Shown one piece after another: positions 54,024-63,569 of a DNA stretch of 64,000 bases. Below the pieces are notes generated by a model, which was not told the DNA's origin, did no database searches, and saw only the letters and a list, made by a program, of their open reading frames with translations. Position 1 is the stretch's first letter; each line of letters opens with the position of its first letter. Source of the DNA: Syntrophomonas sp. UBA1376 (GTDB lineage: Bacteria > Bacillota > Syntrophomonadia > Syntrophomonadales > Syntrophomonadaceae); assembly GCA_002305535.1 (NCBI GenBank), contig DBRE01000111.1, positions 13,371 to 77,370 of the forward strand, read 5' to 3'. The position numbers and the translations under genes are program-made.

Positions 54024-54806
54024 TTAATCTGTATTCTTATAGGAGATTCTCCTTATATGAGCAACTCTTCGGGTTTGTTCATCAAGTTCCAATATTACGC
54101 CTTGCAACTGGGAAGGTCCTTTGGCAACTTCAAAGCGCACCGGTCTTTGCGATAAAAATTTATTGATCACCAGATGACGATCCATACCCAAGACTGATTC
54201 GATAGGACCCGTCATACCCAAATCAGTGATATAAGCAGTTCCTTCAGGTAAAATACGCTCATCAGCGGTCTGAATGTGAGTGTGGGTGCCTAGAACCGCA
54301 CTTACTTTGCCGTCAAAATAGTAGCCAAAAGCTTGTTTTTCCGAGGTTGCTTCGGCATGAATATCGATAATTATATAATCTACATCTTGAAAATCTGCTA
54401 TGATTTGCTCAGCAGTGCGAAAGGGGCAGTCTAAAGCGGGCATAAAAACTCTTCCGGCAACATTAATAACGGCAATCTTTTGGTTAAAACCAGCCCGATA
54501 AACATGATATCCTTGACCAGGGCAAGGCGAGGGATAATTAGCGGGCCGAATAAGTCGGGGCTCATCATCAATGAAGCTGAGTATCTCCTTATTGTCCCAT
54601 ACATGATTACCCATAGTCAGTACATCGATGCCGGCACCTAATAATTCATGCATCACCTCACGAGTTAACCCACGGCCTCCCGAAGCGTTTTCAGCATTGG
54701 CTATGGTGAACTCTATATTGTTCTCACTCACAATATCAGGCAGCAATTTCCGTACCGCCTGCCGCCCTGGTCGACCTACTATATCCCCCATAACCAATAT
54801 ATTCAA
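54024..54806 (-). CDS. ymdB: TIGR00282/YmdB-type metallophosphoesterase
   Basis: About 260 residues. ILVMGDIVGRPGR, NAENASGGRGL, TMGNHVWDNKE and GTHTHIQTADE give the Asp/His/Asn metal-binding set. B. subtilis YmdB cleaves 2',3'-cAMP and shapes biofilm and RNA turnover with RNase Y. The start is TTG 54806 (9 bases after GGGGG), giving MNILVMGD like other family members, or ATG 54812. Confidence 0.94.
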   Translation of the reverse strand: MNILVMGDIVGRPGRQAVRKLLPDIVSENNIEFTIANAENASGGRGLTREVMHELLGAGIDVLTMGNHVWDNKEILSFIDDEPRLIRPANYPSPCPGQGYHVYRAGFNQKIAVINVAGRVFMPALDCPFRTAEQIIADFQDVDYIIIDIHAEATSEKQAFGYYFDGKVSAVLGTHTHIQTADERILPEGTAYITDLGMTGPIESVLGMDRHLVINKFLSQRPVRFEVAKGPSQLQGVILELDEQTRRVAHIRRISYKNTD

Positions 54807-54828
54807 TATCATTTACCCCCAACAAGGC

Positions 54829-55317
54829 TTATTTCTGAAAGACCAACACCCGCCCTTTTTTACGGAAGGCTAGAAAATAGTGTTTATCCTCATTCTTACT
54901 GATACTTCTCAATAAATTTTGTTTTACTCTGTGTTTGAAAGGTTCTTCAGTTATACTTTCTCCCCGATCAAATATGATTCGGTTGGGAAAACTATCTTGG
55001 ATCAAATTAATTACTAATTCCATTTCCTCTTCAGACATAGTGCCCATATCACGTTCATAATGCAATAGGCAAAGCCCTTTTAAGCGGCGCAGATAAACCT
55101 TTGTCACCTTCGCATCAATGATCTGGTATTGGTGGTACAGATCCAGGTTTCGATAAATACAGTGCAGGAAAGATTTCTCTTCATCTGCAGATATTTCCCC
55201 CTGCACCGCCACTTCTAAACCTATAATGTTGTGATCTGCATCATAGCGAACTGCATTCAGTTCCGGATATGTTAAAGAAATTGAAATAAACAAATCAAGG
55301 CCATTGGCAGAATTCAT
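54829..55317 (-). CDS. Hypothetical protein between rny and ymdB, 162 aa
   Basis: Family not recognised. From ATG 55317 (behind AAGGGGAAG) the protein starts MNSANGLDLFISISLTYPEL. It is soluble, alpha/beta, acidic, with one pair of cysteines (LLHCIY, GLCLLHYER). Its position between two RNA-turnover genes, on the same strand, suggests a link with RNA metabolism, but the sequence shows no nuclease or RNA-binding motif. A terminator after rny separates it from that gene. Confidence 0.65.
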   Translation of the reverse strand: MNSANGLDLFISISLTYPELNAVRYDADHNIIGLEVAVQGEISADEEKSFLHCIYRNLDLYHQYQIIDAKVTKVYLRRLKGLCLLHYERDMGTMSEEEMELVINLIQDSFPNRIIFDRGESITEEPFKHRVKQNLLRSISKNEDKHYFLAFRKKGRVLVFQK

Positions 55318-55412
55318 TAAAAATCTTCCCCTTATAAGCAATAATATAAACCTTTCGCTAAGCCAGGGGAAACTCCTTCAAAACAGCCTTATGTAAAATA
55401 ATGCAGAAATAC

Positions 55413-55441
55413 CAAAACAGGGCTATATTTAGCCCTGTTTA
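55413..55441 (-). terminator. Terminator after rny
   Basis: Minus-strand stem AACAGGGCTA/TAGCCCTGTT with a four-base loop, then TTGG; the U tract is short, so read-through is plausible. Confidence 0.7.
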
Positions 55442-55458
55442 AATTTTCGATCTTAGTT

Positions 55459-57000
55459 CTATTTAGCATACTCCACTGAACGAGTCTCACGAATCACCAC
55501 TACTTTGATTTGTCCCGGATAGTCAAGGTCATTTTCCACCCGTCGAGCAATATCTTGGGACAGTTTAATAGCAGCTAAATCATCAATATCGTCTGGTTTT
55601 ACAATTATGCGAACTTCACGACCAGCTTGGATAGCAAATGATCGTTCAACACCTGTAAACGAATCAGCCAGGTTCTCCAGCTTCTCAAGGCGTTTGATAT
55701 AGGCTTCCAAAGTCTCTCGTCGCGCTCCTGGACGTGATGCCGATATAGCATCGCCTGCTTGTACTAACACTGCCTCTATAGATTCGGGATCCACATCACC
55801 ATGATGAGCCGCTATAGCATGAATAACATCTTTGCTCTCACGGTATTTTTTGGCCAGGTCAACACCTATCTCAATGTGAGGTCCACTTACCTCATGATCC
55901 ACTGCCTTACCAATATCGTGAAGTAGCCCAGCTCGTTTGGCTAAAGCAATATCAACACCCAATTCAGCAGCCATGATGCCTGCCAGATGCGCCACTTCTA
56001 CAGAGTGTTTCAAAACATTTTGGCCATAACTGGTTCTGTATTTTAATCTTCCTAATAACTTAAGCAATTCAGGATGCAGATTATGAACCCCCACCTCGAA
56101 GGCTGCTTCTTCACCAACTTCACGAATTTCTTGATCGATTTCCTTCTGGGCCTTTTCTACCATTTCCTCGATACGTGCCGGGTGAATGCGTCCATCGGAA
56201 ATAAGATTCTCCAAGGCAACTCGAGCTACTTCCCGGCGAATAGGATCAAATGACGACAGGATCACTGCTTCCGGAGTATCATCAATAATCAAATCAACTC
56301 CAGTAAGATTCTCAAATGTCCTAATATTTCTTCCTTCACGCCCAATTATTCTGCCCTTCATTTCATCATTGGGCAACGCCACCACTGAAACAGTAGCTTC
56401 GGAAACAACATCAGCAGCACACTTCTGAATAGCCAGAGATACAATATTTTTAGCCTTTTTATCAGCCTCTTCCCGGGCCTCGCTCTCCAGGGTTTTGATC
56501 AAAACAGCCGTTTCCTGACGAATTTGCTGTTCGACATTAGACAGCAGCAAGGCTTTGGCCTCTTCAGAAGTTAACCCGGATAGACGTTCCAGTTCCTTCA
56601 ACTGCTGAGTCAGAATCAGCTGCAGATCCTGCTGAGTCTTTTCTAGAACCTTTTCCTGTTCCCGCAGAACCTGATCCTTTTTATCGATATTCTCAGTTTT
56701 CTTGTCCAGCTGTTCTTCTTTTTGCAGAATTCTTCTTTCCATGCGATCCAACTCTCGTCGACGATCGCGAATATCCCTTTCGGCTTCCTGTCTATAGCGA
56801 TGAATTTCCTCTTTGCCCTCTAGTAAAGTCTCCTTCTTTTGGGCCTCAGCTTCCTTACTCGCTTCCTCGATTATTCTGGTGGCTTCTTCTTCTGCCCCTC
56901 TAATACGGCTTTCGGCTATCAATCTTCTGCCATAATAGCCTGCCACCGCTCCAACAGCTAGAGATAATAAAATTACTATAAAGGTTCCCAGTGTATTCAT
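55459..57000 (-). CDS. rny: Ribonuclease Y
   Basis: About 513 residues. N-terminal membrane helix (about 5-22), long coiled coil (about 25-190), KH domain with [11 protein letters not shown] (about 205-265), and HD domain (about 330-430) with [22 protein letters not shown] and the HHGDVDPES stretch. It is the main mRNA-decay endonuclease of Firmicutes. The start is ATG 57000, eight bases after GGAGG. Confidence 0.97.
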   Translation of the reverse strand: MNTLGTFIVILLSLAVGAVAGYYGRRLIAESRIRGAEEEATRIIEEASKEAEAQKKETLLEGKEEIHRYRQEAERDIRDRRRELDRMERRILQKEEQLDKKTENIDKKDQVLREQEKVLEKTQQDLQLILTQQLKELERLSGLTSEEAKALLLSNVEQQIRQETAVLIKTLESEAREEADKKAKNIVSLAIQKCAADVVSEATVSVVALPNDEMKGRIIGREGRNIRTFENLTGVDLIIDDTPEAVILSSFDPIRREVARVALENLISDGRIHPARIEEMVEKAQKEIDQEIREVGEEAAFEVGVHNLHPELLKLLGRLKYRTSYGQNVLKHSVEVAHLAGIMAAELGVDIALAKRAGLLHDIGKAVDHEVSGPHIEIGVDLAKKYRESKDVIHAIAAHHGDVDPESIEAVLVQAGDAISASRPGARRETLEAYIKRLEKLENLADSFTGVERSFAIQAGREVRIIVKPDDIDDLAAIKLSQDIARRVENDLDYPGQIKVVVIRETRSVEYAK

Positions 57001-57063
57001 CCGGTTCACCTCCTTGAGTTAATAATGATGATTCAATAAATAGAATCTTGCATAATATGACCA

Positions 57064-57090
57064 CAAAAAAACCGAGCTACCGCTCGGTTT
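57064..57090 (-). terminator. Attenuator-like terminator in the rny leader
   Basis: Minus-strand perfect stem AACCGAGC/GCTCGGTT with a four-base loop, then TTTTTTG. It is 60 bases before the rny start and about 70-100 bases after the promoter at 57170-57199. Confidence 0.88.
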
Positions 57091-57169
57091 TCAATAGAAG
57101 ACTCATTTCTAGTAAGTACATATACCTGTTTTTGTGTAAACGCCTTTATGCTAGTATTTCAACCAGCCA

Positions 57170-57199
57170 ATTATACGTCGCTTATTCTATCACAGGCAA
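57170..57199 (-). promoter_or_regulatory. Promoter of the rny leader
   Basis: Minus-strand TTGCCT (57194-57199), 18-base spacer, consensus TATAAT (57170-57175). The region from here to the rny gene is non-coding; the rest of 57200-57365 holds only two weak hairpins (57240-57258 and 57300-57320) after recA. Confidence 0.6.
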
Positions 57200-57365
57200 A
57201 TCAACTGACCTACTACAACCTGAACTGTGAATCTATGACAACCTCGAAACTCATCGAGGTCAACTTGTAAACGATACACACCATCGATTCTATATGTTCA
57301 AGTCTTTTTGAGACTTCTTAACTGAGCTATCTAAATTTTAGTAATAACCAGGCTTGCTTGTCAAG

Positions 57366-58388
57366 CTAGTCATTAGTCAGGTCGGCCTTCTTTTGTAAGA
57401 CAGCTGCACGAACCTGCTGGTCAATTTGGTTGAAAAACTCCGGATTACTCCTAAAATACTCTTTCACGTTTTCTCTTCCCTGTCCTAATCTCTCACCCTG
57501 ATAAGAGAACCAGGAACCGCTTTTCTGAATAATCTCCATATCGGCGGCTATATCTAAAAGATCACCTTCTCGGGAAATCCCAGAACCAAACATGAGATCA
57601 AATTCCGCAGTCTTAAATGGCGGAGCAACTTTGTTCTTGACTATCTTGGCCCGAGTTCGATTCCCTAGGGTCTCTGTACCCTGCTTGATCGCTTCGCCTT
57701 TACGTACTTCCACACGTACGGAAGAATAGAATTTTAGTGCACGGCCACCAGTGGTAACTTCATTACTGCCGTATATCACTCCCACCTTCTCACGAACCTG
57801 ATTGATAAAAATGGCGCAAGCTCTAGATTTACTGATGTGAGCTGTCAGTTTGCGTAAAGCTTGGGACATTAAGCGGGCCTGCAACCCTACGTGAACATCT
57901 CCCATTTCTCCATCCAGTTCCGCCTTGGGTACTAATGCTGCTACGGAATCAATAACCACTATATCGATGGCTCCGCTTCTTACTAAAGCCTCGGCAATTT
58001 CCAGGGCCTGTTCTCCTGAGTCCGGCTGCGATACTAATAAATTGTTGATATCCACACCCAGGTTCTTGGCATAAAGTGGATCCAAAGCATGTTCCGCATC
58101 AATAAAAGCTGCCATTCCGCCCTCTTTTTGCGCCTGAGCAATACAGCATAAAGCGACTGTAGTTTTACCAGAGGATTCCGGACCAAATATTTCAATTACT
58201 CTTCCTCGGGGAATTCCGCCCACCCCAAGAGCCATATCCAATGACAGACAACCAGTAGAAATAACCTCTACATTCATGGCTGCCGCTTCACCCAATTTCA
58301 TAATTGAGCCTTTGCCAAATTGCTTTTCAATATTTTTTATAGCATTATTAACCGCTTCTTGTTTACCCTGATTCTCCAAAACTTCCAC
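57366..58388 (-). CDS. recA: Recombinase RecA
   Basis: 340 residues. Walker [25 protein letters not shown] for L1, [20 protein letters not shown] across L2, and the C-terminal domain. It forms the strand-exchange filament and triggers SOS. GTG start after GGAGGGG. Followed downstream by rny with a separate promoter. Confidence 0.98.
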   Translation of the reverse strand: MEVLENQGKQEAVNNAIKNIEKQFGKGSIMKLGEAAAMNVEVISTGCLSLDMALGVGGIPRGRVIEIFGPESSGKTTVALCCIAQAQKEGGMAAFIDAEHALDPLYAKNLGVDINNLLVSQPDSGEQALEIAEALVRSGAIDIVVIDSVAALVPKAELDGEMGDVHVGLQARLMSQALRKLTAHISKSRACAIFINQVREKVGVIYGSNEVTTGGRALKFYSSVRVEVRKGEAIKQGTETLGNRTRAKIVKNKVAPPFKTAEFDLMFGSGISREGDLLDIAADMEIIQKSGSWFSYQGERLGQGRENVKEYFRSNPEFFNQIDQQVRAAVLQKKADLTND

Positions 58389-58465
58389 GTGCTCCCCTCC
58401 TCAAACATATGTTCGCCTTGAGTAAATTATAAGAGTATCTGGTCTATTATGTCAACACTCCATCG

Positions 58466-59023
58466 TTAATCCAGGCTAAATTTCTTTTTTATGGTATAGA
58501 TAGGTCCGCTGGAAGTGAGCTGGCTTTCCATAAGATAGAATTCTCTCACCGAGAAGAAATTGGTTTGAATTTCATTTTCTCGGGCCAGAACCGTATTAAC
58601 AAGGTCATCGATATTTCGCTCTGATCGGATTCTGCCCATGGTCAAATGATAATCACGTCGGTTTTCCACCTCAAATCCCAAGGAAGCTAAATACGCATCG
58701 ACGCGATCTCCGAGAAATAAGGCCTTTTCTAACTCCCCGTCAATTCCTATCCATACTACTCGAGGGCGTCTGCGATGGGGATAGAACCCCATTCCCTGTA
58801 GTCGTAACCGAAAAGAGGGACTGGACACGGCCGCTCCTTCCAAAAAGTCATTGATCTGTTCCAGAGCATCAGGAGATACATCACCTAGAAATTTAAGAGT
58901 TAGGTGGTAATTGTTCTCTTCTACCCATTTCACATCTGCACCAGTATTCTCCAGCTCTTTTCTAATTGTACCGGCATATTGTTTGATTTGGTCGGGAACC
59001 GGTATCGCTGTAAAAAGCCGCAT
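58466..59023 (-). CDS. thpR: RNA 2',3'-cyclic 3'-phosphodiesterase (ThpR/LigT)
   Basis: 185 residues with the two 2H catalytic motifs HLTLKFLG and HLTMGRIR, plus the N-terminal FTAIPVPD. It opens 2',3'-cyclic phosphates on RNA ends. ATG after AAGGAG; 13 bases after cinA, so co-transcribed with it. Confidence 0.93.
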   Translation of the reverse strand: MRLFTAIPVPDQIKQYAGTIRKELENTGADVKWVEENNYHLTLKFLGDVSPDALEQINDFLEGAAVSSPSFRLRLQGMGFYPHRRRPRVVWIGIDGELEKALFLGDRVDAYLASLGFEVENRRDYHLTMGRIRSERNIDDLVNTVLARENEIQTNFFSVREFYLMESQLTSSGPIYTIKKKFSLD

Positions 59024-59036
59024 ATCTATTTACTCC

Positions 59037-60281
59037 TTAAACTAATTGTAGCCTCAGTAAATCAAGGGCTGATTTTGCTGACAGCATTCTGATCGCATCA
59101 CGGCTGCCTACAAAATGCATTTCCCGCACTTGTTCCAGGTTGTCACCAACTACAGCTATATATACTAATCCAATCGGTTTTTCTTTGCTGCCCCCGTCTG
59201 GCCCGGCTATTCCAGTTATAGAGACTCCCCAATCAGTACCAGCCAAGCGTTTTACTCCCTGGGCCATTTCCAGAGCAGTGGCTCGGCTCACTGCCCCATG
59301 ATCATGGAGAGTGACGCTTTTTACTCCTAGCACTTTCTGTTTGGCTTGATTTGAATAGCTGATAACACCACCCCAGAAGAATCGGGAACTGCCAGAAACA
59401 TCAGTGATCATCTTGCCCAGGAGTCCCCCGGTACACGACTCAGCTACTGCCAGAGTCATATTGTGGCTACTTAATAATCGAGCCACTACTCCAACTAAAG
59501 TATCATCATCATAACCGAAAACGCTTTTACCCATCCTATGGTTTATCTGTTCGGTGATTTGATCTAGAATCATCAGACTCTCTTGATAGTCTTTACCCTC
59601 AGCAGTCAAGCGAATGTCTATTTCACCATCCCGGGCCAACAAGGCCAAGTTATAGTTCTCGGCCTGCTCGATAACCTCAGTGAGCATATCCTCAACCTGT
59701 GACTCACCTGGCCCCAGCACCTTTATTATCCGGCTGGCCGAGCTTTGGCTGTCTAGATTATAGGTCTGTCTGAGCAGGTCTTGGACGTAATTATCATACA
59801 TGGGTTCTGTTTCCCGAGGAGGGCCTGGCATACAGATGATAACCTGGTTATTTTTCAGCGGCAGATACATACCCGGAGCGGTACCATAAGTATTGGTAAT
59901 AATGGTTGCCTGCGCAGGAAACATAGCCTGTTTCAAGTTGATTTCCGGCATGGGGCGATGACGGCGCTCAAAGTATTCCCGCAGCCTTTGTTCTTCGTCA
60001 GCGATCAATTCCAATTCGGCCCCCGCCACTTTACAAGCAGTCTCTTTAGTCAAGTCATCCAGTGTCGGGCCTAAACCTCCCGTAGTTATTACCACGTCTG
60101 CAGTAGAAAGGCCAAACTTTATGGCAGCTTCAATGGCCTCCTGATTATCACCAACTACACTTTTGCCTATTACCTTGATACCGATTTCCGCTAGTCTTCT
60201 TGACAAAAAGATCGAGTTGGTGTCCAGGGTTGAACCCAAGAGCAGTTCCGTTCCGGTCGATATCAGATATGCTTTTTTCAA
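59037..60281 (-). CDS. cinA: CinA family nicotinamide mononucleotide deamidase/competence-damage protein
   Basis: About 414 residues. The N-terminal MoCF-like domain has TTGGLGPTLDDLT and MPGPPRE; the C-terminal NMN-deamidase domain has ESCTGGLLGKMITDVSGSS and GIAGPDGG. It recycles NMN and in some bacteria is tied to competence. Start is TTG 60281, nine bases after GAGGGG; the GTG at 60290 overlaps that site. recA follows downstream through thpR, the classical cinA-recA context. Confidence 0.95.
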   Translation of the reverse strand: MKKAYLISTGTELLLGSTLDTNSIFLSRRLAEIGIKVIGKSVVGDNQEAIEAAIKFGLSTADVVITTGGLGPTLDDLTKETACKVAGAELELIADEEQRLREYFERRHRPMPEINLKQAMFPAQATIITNTYGTAPGMYLPLKNNQVIICMPGPPRETEPMYDNYVQDLLRQTYNLDSQSSASRIIKVLGPGESQVEDMLTEVIEQAENYNLALLARDGEIDIRLTAEGKDYQESLMILDQITEQINHRMGKSVFGYDDDTLVGVVARLLSSHNMTLAVAESCTGGLLGKMITDVSGSSRFFWGGVISYSNQAKQKVLGVKSVTLHDHGAVSRATALEMAQGVKRLAGTDWGVSITGIAGPDGGSKEKPIGLVYIAVVGDNLEQVREMHFVGSRDAIRMLSAKSALDLLRLQLV

Positions 60282-60351
60282 TAACTTCACCCCCTCTTAC
60301 CGCTAGTCTATTTTATTATAAACAATTTACGGTTCTCTCATATCTTTCCCA

Positions 60352-60384
60352 CAAAAAAACACCGACCTAAAGCCAAAGGGTCAG
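60352..60384 (-). terminator. Terminator-like hairpin without an associated gene
   Basis: Minus-strand stem CTGACC/GGTCGG with an 11-base loop and GTTTTTTTG. It lies between the cinA start and the accessory region. The flanking 60291-60549 stretch contains no gene; an 8-bp inverted repeat ATACAACA/TGTTGTAT spans 60458-60498. Confidence 0.55.
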
Positions 60385-60549
60385 CGTATTCAGTGTCTAT
60401 TACAAAAATTGCATGTAATTAGGCTATATACGGCTTAATACTGCATATTTCATCACAATACAACACAGATCAAGTTATATTACTCCTCTATGTTGTATAA
60501 TTATCTCATACATTTGTTACTATAATTAGTCCGCAAGAGACGCTTCTAG

Positions 60550-60746
60550 ATGCCCAAAAATATAATTTCGGATGGCTGTGATTATCTGGGCGTGAAGCGC
60601 TACATGACATGCTTTGGATTGAGCGGCGCAGTATGCCCGCGTCCAAGGTGGGAAGATCTAATGTTTCAAAACTGCGAATATTTATGAATGGAATTAAAAA
60701 GATAGCGCCTTCGATGAGTGGGAGAATATATAATGAACGGATCTAA
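60550..60746 (+). pseudogene. Frameshifted excisionase/MerR-like HTH DNA-binding remnant
   Basis: One frame from ATG 60550 reads a CDYLGVKRY helix; 60604-60608 then breaks the frame, and the next frame from 60609 reads LWIERRSMPASKVGR. Joined, they give the DYLGVKRxxxLxWIERRxMPASKVGR pattern typical of short excisionase-type HTH proteins. The homology cannot be confirmed here, but the two half-matches in consecutive frames argue against chance. The C-terminal part is not recognisable and runs into the LuxR gene's start. Confidence 0.5.
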
Positions 60747-62142
60747 AACTGTAAATGCTCGTAGGCTTTCCATTGCAGCGTTTTCTTTTTCTTTTGCGTA
60801 TGTGCTCTCTTTTCTGTTTGAGGGATCGGTGCTTTATAGTCTGTTGAATCTGCACGAAACAGACCCCTCCGGTTACATACTAGCTGCGATTATCGCACAT
60901 TTCACAGGACTTTTCACCTGCAGGCTGTTTATCAGATCGCAGGCGGCCGCCAAAAGCATGATGCTTGGTTGCATGGGTTTATGCTTAGTTACCGCTGTCC
61001 TCTTCTTTTCTGCTCCTTCCGCTCTATGGATGGGGGGACTGATTGTCAGCGGGTACGCCAGCGGCTGTGCGGTGGCGGCATGGGGATATTTCCTCAGAGC
61101 CTATACTCCCAAAAACGAGCGCATTAAATCCTGCGCCGACGTGCTGATTTATTCCAACCTAATAATGATTGCAGTCAACTTGGTTGCCAAGAACCAGTCA
61201 CCGTTTATTGGCCTTGGCCTTTCTATACTTTGTCTGGTAATCGGCCTGGTTTTTATTTGGATGCTGCCAGTAGGGTCGGAAAATGAATCGAACAAAATGC
61301 TAAAAGACAATACTCGTGGTGACATTGAAAAACCGCTACTACTTTTGTGCCTCTTTATCTTTATTATCACAATTAATTCTGGACTGATGTACCAGGTCAT
61401 AAACCCCGCTTTTGATCACTTAACAGGACTGGTAAGCTGGTATTGGGCGGTGCCTTATATTGTAGCCCTTGCTATTATGCGTAACCTACCGACTGGAGTT
61501 AAACGCTCCAGGATTTTGTATGTGGGTATGATAATGATTGTGGGAGCCTTCATTAGCTTTATGCTGCTAGGGCGGAGTACTTCCGATTATCTGATTGTGG
61601 ATACGATGATGCTTGGCGCTTGCGGTATTTTTGACCTGTTTTGGTGGAGCATTTTAGGCGAAATGCTGGATTACACAGATAACCCTGCAAAAATATTCGG
61701 GATTGGACTGTCGGCCAATGTGTTCGGTGTCCTTTGCGGAGGTGTCTTGGGGATGGCGGTGACCTCTATAGGTCTTCCCAGTGCAGAGGTGGCAGTTATT
61801 GCCCTCACAGTTGTATGCGTTACATTGGTTATGCTCCCCCCTCTGAACCATCAGTTGGTTTTGTTGCTAAAAAGCCATGTTTACCTTACTGTATATGACA
61901 ATATGAGCCACTCCCAGCAAACAAATATTATCCAGCAGATTAAAATTTTAGACCCTCTGACTGTTCGAGAGCAGGAGGTATTGCAGCTAATCCTTTCCGG
62001 CAAATCTAATCGGGAAATTGCCGAGGCTCTGTTTATTAGTGAGAGCACTGTAAAAACACATGCCAGGAATATTTTTTCTAAATATGCTGTAAGTAGCCGC
62101 GCAGAACTTATCAGTACCTTGCTGAAGAACCAAATTAGCTGA
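60733..62142 (+). CDS. LuxR-type regulator fused to a 12-helix MFS-like membrane domain
   Basis: About 469 residues from ATG 60733 (behind GGGAGA). About twelve membrane helices fill residues 8-395; no transporter signature was identified. The C terminus (about 405-465) is a LuxR HTH: LTVREQEVLQLILSGKSNREIAEALF and STVKTHARNIFSKY. Such membrane LuxR proteins are found in Eggerthellaceae and some Clostridia and are thought to sense small molecules. It is followed by its own terminator at 62179-62211, then by the membrane/exported-protein operon. Confidence 0.88.
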   Translation: MNGSKTVNARRLSIAAFSFSFAYVLSFLFEGSVLYSLLNLHETDPSGYILAAIIAHFTGLFTCRLFIRSQAAAKSMMLGCMGLCLVTAVLFFSAPSALWMGGLIVSGYASGCAVAAWGYFLRAYTPKNERIKSCADVLIYSNLIMIAVNLVAKNQSPFIGLGLSILCLVIGLVFIWMLPVGSENESNKMLKDNTRGDIEKPLLLLCLFIFIITINSGLMYQVINPAFDHLTGLVSWYWAVPYIVALAIMRNLPTGVKRSRILYVGMIMIVGAFISFMLLGRSTSDYLIVDTMMLGACGIFDLFWWSILGEMLDYTDNPAKIFGIGLSANVFGVLCGGVLGMAVTSIGLPSAEVAVIALTVVCVTLVMLPPLNHQLVLLLKSHVYLTVYDNMSHSQQTNIIQQIKILDPLTVREQEVLQLILSGKSNREIAEALFISESTVKTHARNIFSKYAVSSRAELISTLLKNQIS

Positions 62143-62178
62143 TGATATCCTAAACCGCATAACTAAGAGGTTTAACCA

Positions 62179-62211
62179 GCCTCTCATACTTAAGTATGAG
62201 AGGCCTTTTTC
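62179..62211 (+). terminator. Terminator of the LuxR-type gene
   Basis: Perfect 13-bp palindromic stem GCCTCTCATACTT/AAGTATGAGAGGC, then CTTTTTC. It makes the regulator its own unit. Confidence 0.92.
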
Positions 62212-62219
62212 TGTCCTTT

Positions 62220-62235
62220 CATCCTTTAGGAGGAT
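62220..62235. promoter_or_regulatory. Candidate operator CATCCT-N4-AGGATG
   Basis: Inverted repeat CATCCT/AGGATG separated by four to five bases, about 53 bases before the first gene of the following operon. LuxR sites are often such dyads; the assignment is a guess. Confidence 0.3.
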
Positions 62236-62287
62236 GATTTCTTTCTCATCCTTCACCAGAATTTATGATAGAGGAGGTAGGGTGCCG

Positions 62288-62797
62288 ATGAAAGCAATCC
62301 GCAAACAACGTAATTGTTATGCCTTGTTGCTGGCAGTGAGTATTTGTTTGACGGTGTGGTTTGGTGTGACCTTTGTAGTGGAAGCTGCTTTCGCTTTAGG
62401 TGCCATTAGCATTACCTCTTTCATACTTCTAGTGAGACAAAGCCGTTTACTTTCTGCCGCAAGTCTCATCTGGGATAATCGCATCTTAGCAGTGCCGTCG
62501 GCTAATGTCTTCACGGCAGACGGTCAGGGTAAAAATGGCATGGAGGAAAGCGTAGTATCTACCTTTGGTATGTTAATCGGCAGCAAGATTTACAAATGGG
62601 GTTGTGACGGGATACATGGTGTGCGCTTAAAATTAGTTGAAATTGATCGGGAACGAATGTACCTGACCTTTGGAGATGGGATCCAGACCATGCGGGTGAT
62701 GTTATTGCACGGGATAGTTGAACAGCAGAAAGTATCAGATGTTTCGCAAAAGTTATGGCAGGAAACCGGTGTAACGGTAACCATCATTGGTTGGTAA
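62288..62797 (+). CDS. Membrane-anchored hypothetical protein, 169 aa
   Basis: Family not recognised. The start is ATG 62288 after GAGGAGG, eight to nine bases away. Two N-terminal membrane helices (about 10-30 and 33-50) are followed by a cytoplasmic or extracellular domain of about 120 residues with beta-strand character and no conserved catalytic motif. It is 34 bases from the next gene, in the same direction. Confidence 0.65.
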   Translation: MKAIRKQRNCYALLLAVSICLTVWFGVTFVVEAAFALGAISITSFILLVRQSRLLSAASLIWDNRILAVPSANVFTADGQGKNGMEESVVSTFGMLIGSKIYKWGCDGIHGVRLKLVEIDRERMYLTFGDGIQTMRVMLLHGIVEQQKVSDVSQKLWQETGVTVTIIGW

Positions 62798-62831
62798 CTA
62801 AACAATAAACCTCGAAGAAGGAGTGAGTATT

Positions 62832-63569
62832 ATGAATAGTCCTATGGGTGTGGGAAAATTCATCGGCGAGTATATTCGTCAGTCGTTGACGGTGTTAAAA
62901 AACCCGAAACAGATGATTCCCACCGTTGTTTTGGGTATCGTCTGGCTAGTGCTTGCGTTGTTAGCTTCCTTCGGAATTAATCCACTTCCAGTACGCATTC
63001 TTAGCTTCCTTACCTTTGCACAAGGTGGGATGTTTGGTGGTGTGCTTGGTGCAGTGGGGGGTATTCTTGGCAAGGTGGTGATTGCAGTTTTTCTGAATGC
63101 TGCCATTGTCCCAATATTCTTGAAAAAAGCGCCCTTTTCAGGAATGGGCGGAGGTATCAAGGTGTTTTTCGAATCCCTTGCCATCAAAAGCGTAACCGCT
63201 ATTTCTCCGCTACTTGGCGGAATAGGTGCTGCTCTACTGCTTTATGCTTTTATGAACAGCACCCAGTCACTGCAAAATAGCATGGTGGGGATTATTGCCT
63301 TTATAATGCTCCTGCAAAGTATCAGTATACAGGGCGGGTTTTTATGGGGACTTGTCTTTTCGATTGCAAATAGCGCCTCTAAGGGCAAATCTCCATCTTA
63401 CATAGAGGTTAGTCGATTTATTAGCGGTATGACGTTAGGATTTGCCCTGGGTGTAACACTGTCACTTATAGGACTTCGCTGGTGTGCGTGGCTGGGAACG
63501 GTGCTGCTGATTGCTGCTTTGATATTTGTCATTGTCACGAAAGGCAAAAAGGAGGTGGCTGCGGCATGA
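62832..63569 (+). CDS. Multi-pass membrane hypothetical protein, 245 aa
   Basis: Family not recognised. Start ATG 62832 follows AAGGAG by eight bases; the GTG at 62823 overlaps the ribosome site. About six membrane helices, with Gly-rich turns (GGMFGGVLGAVGGILG, GMGGGIKVFF) and a basic tail (KGKKEVAAA). It overlaps the following gene by four bases (ATGA), so the two are coupled. Possibly a membrane platform for the exported partner. Confidence 0.65.
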   Translation: MNSPMGVGKFIGEYIRQSLTVLKNPKQMIPTVVLGIVWLVLALLASFGINPLPVRILSFLTFAQGGMFGGVLGAVGGILGKVVIAVFLNAAIVPIFLKKAPFSGMGGGIKVFFESLAIKSVTAISPLLGGIGAALLLYAFMNSTQSLQNSMVGIIAFIMLLQSISIQGGFLWGLVFSIANSASKGKSPSYIEVSRFISGMTLGFALGVTLSLIGLRWCAWLGTVLLIAALIFVIVTKGKKEVAAA

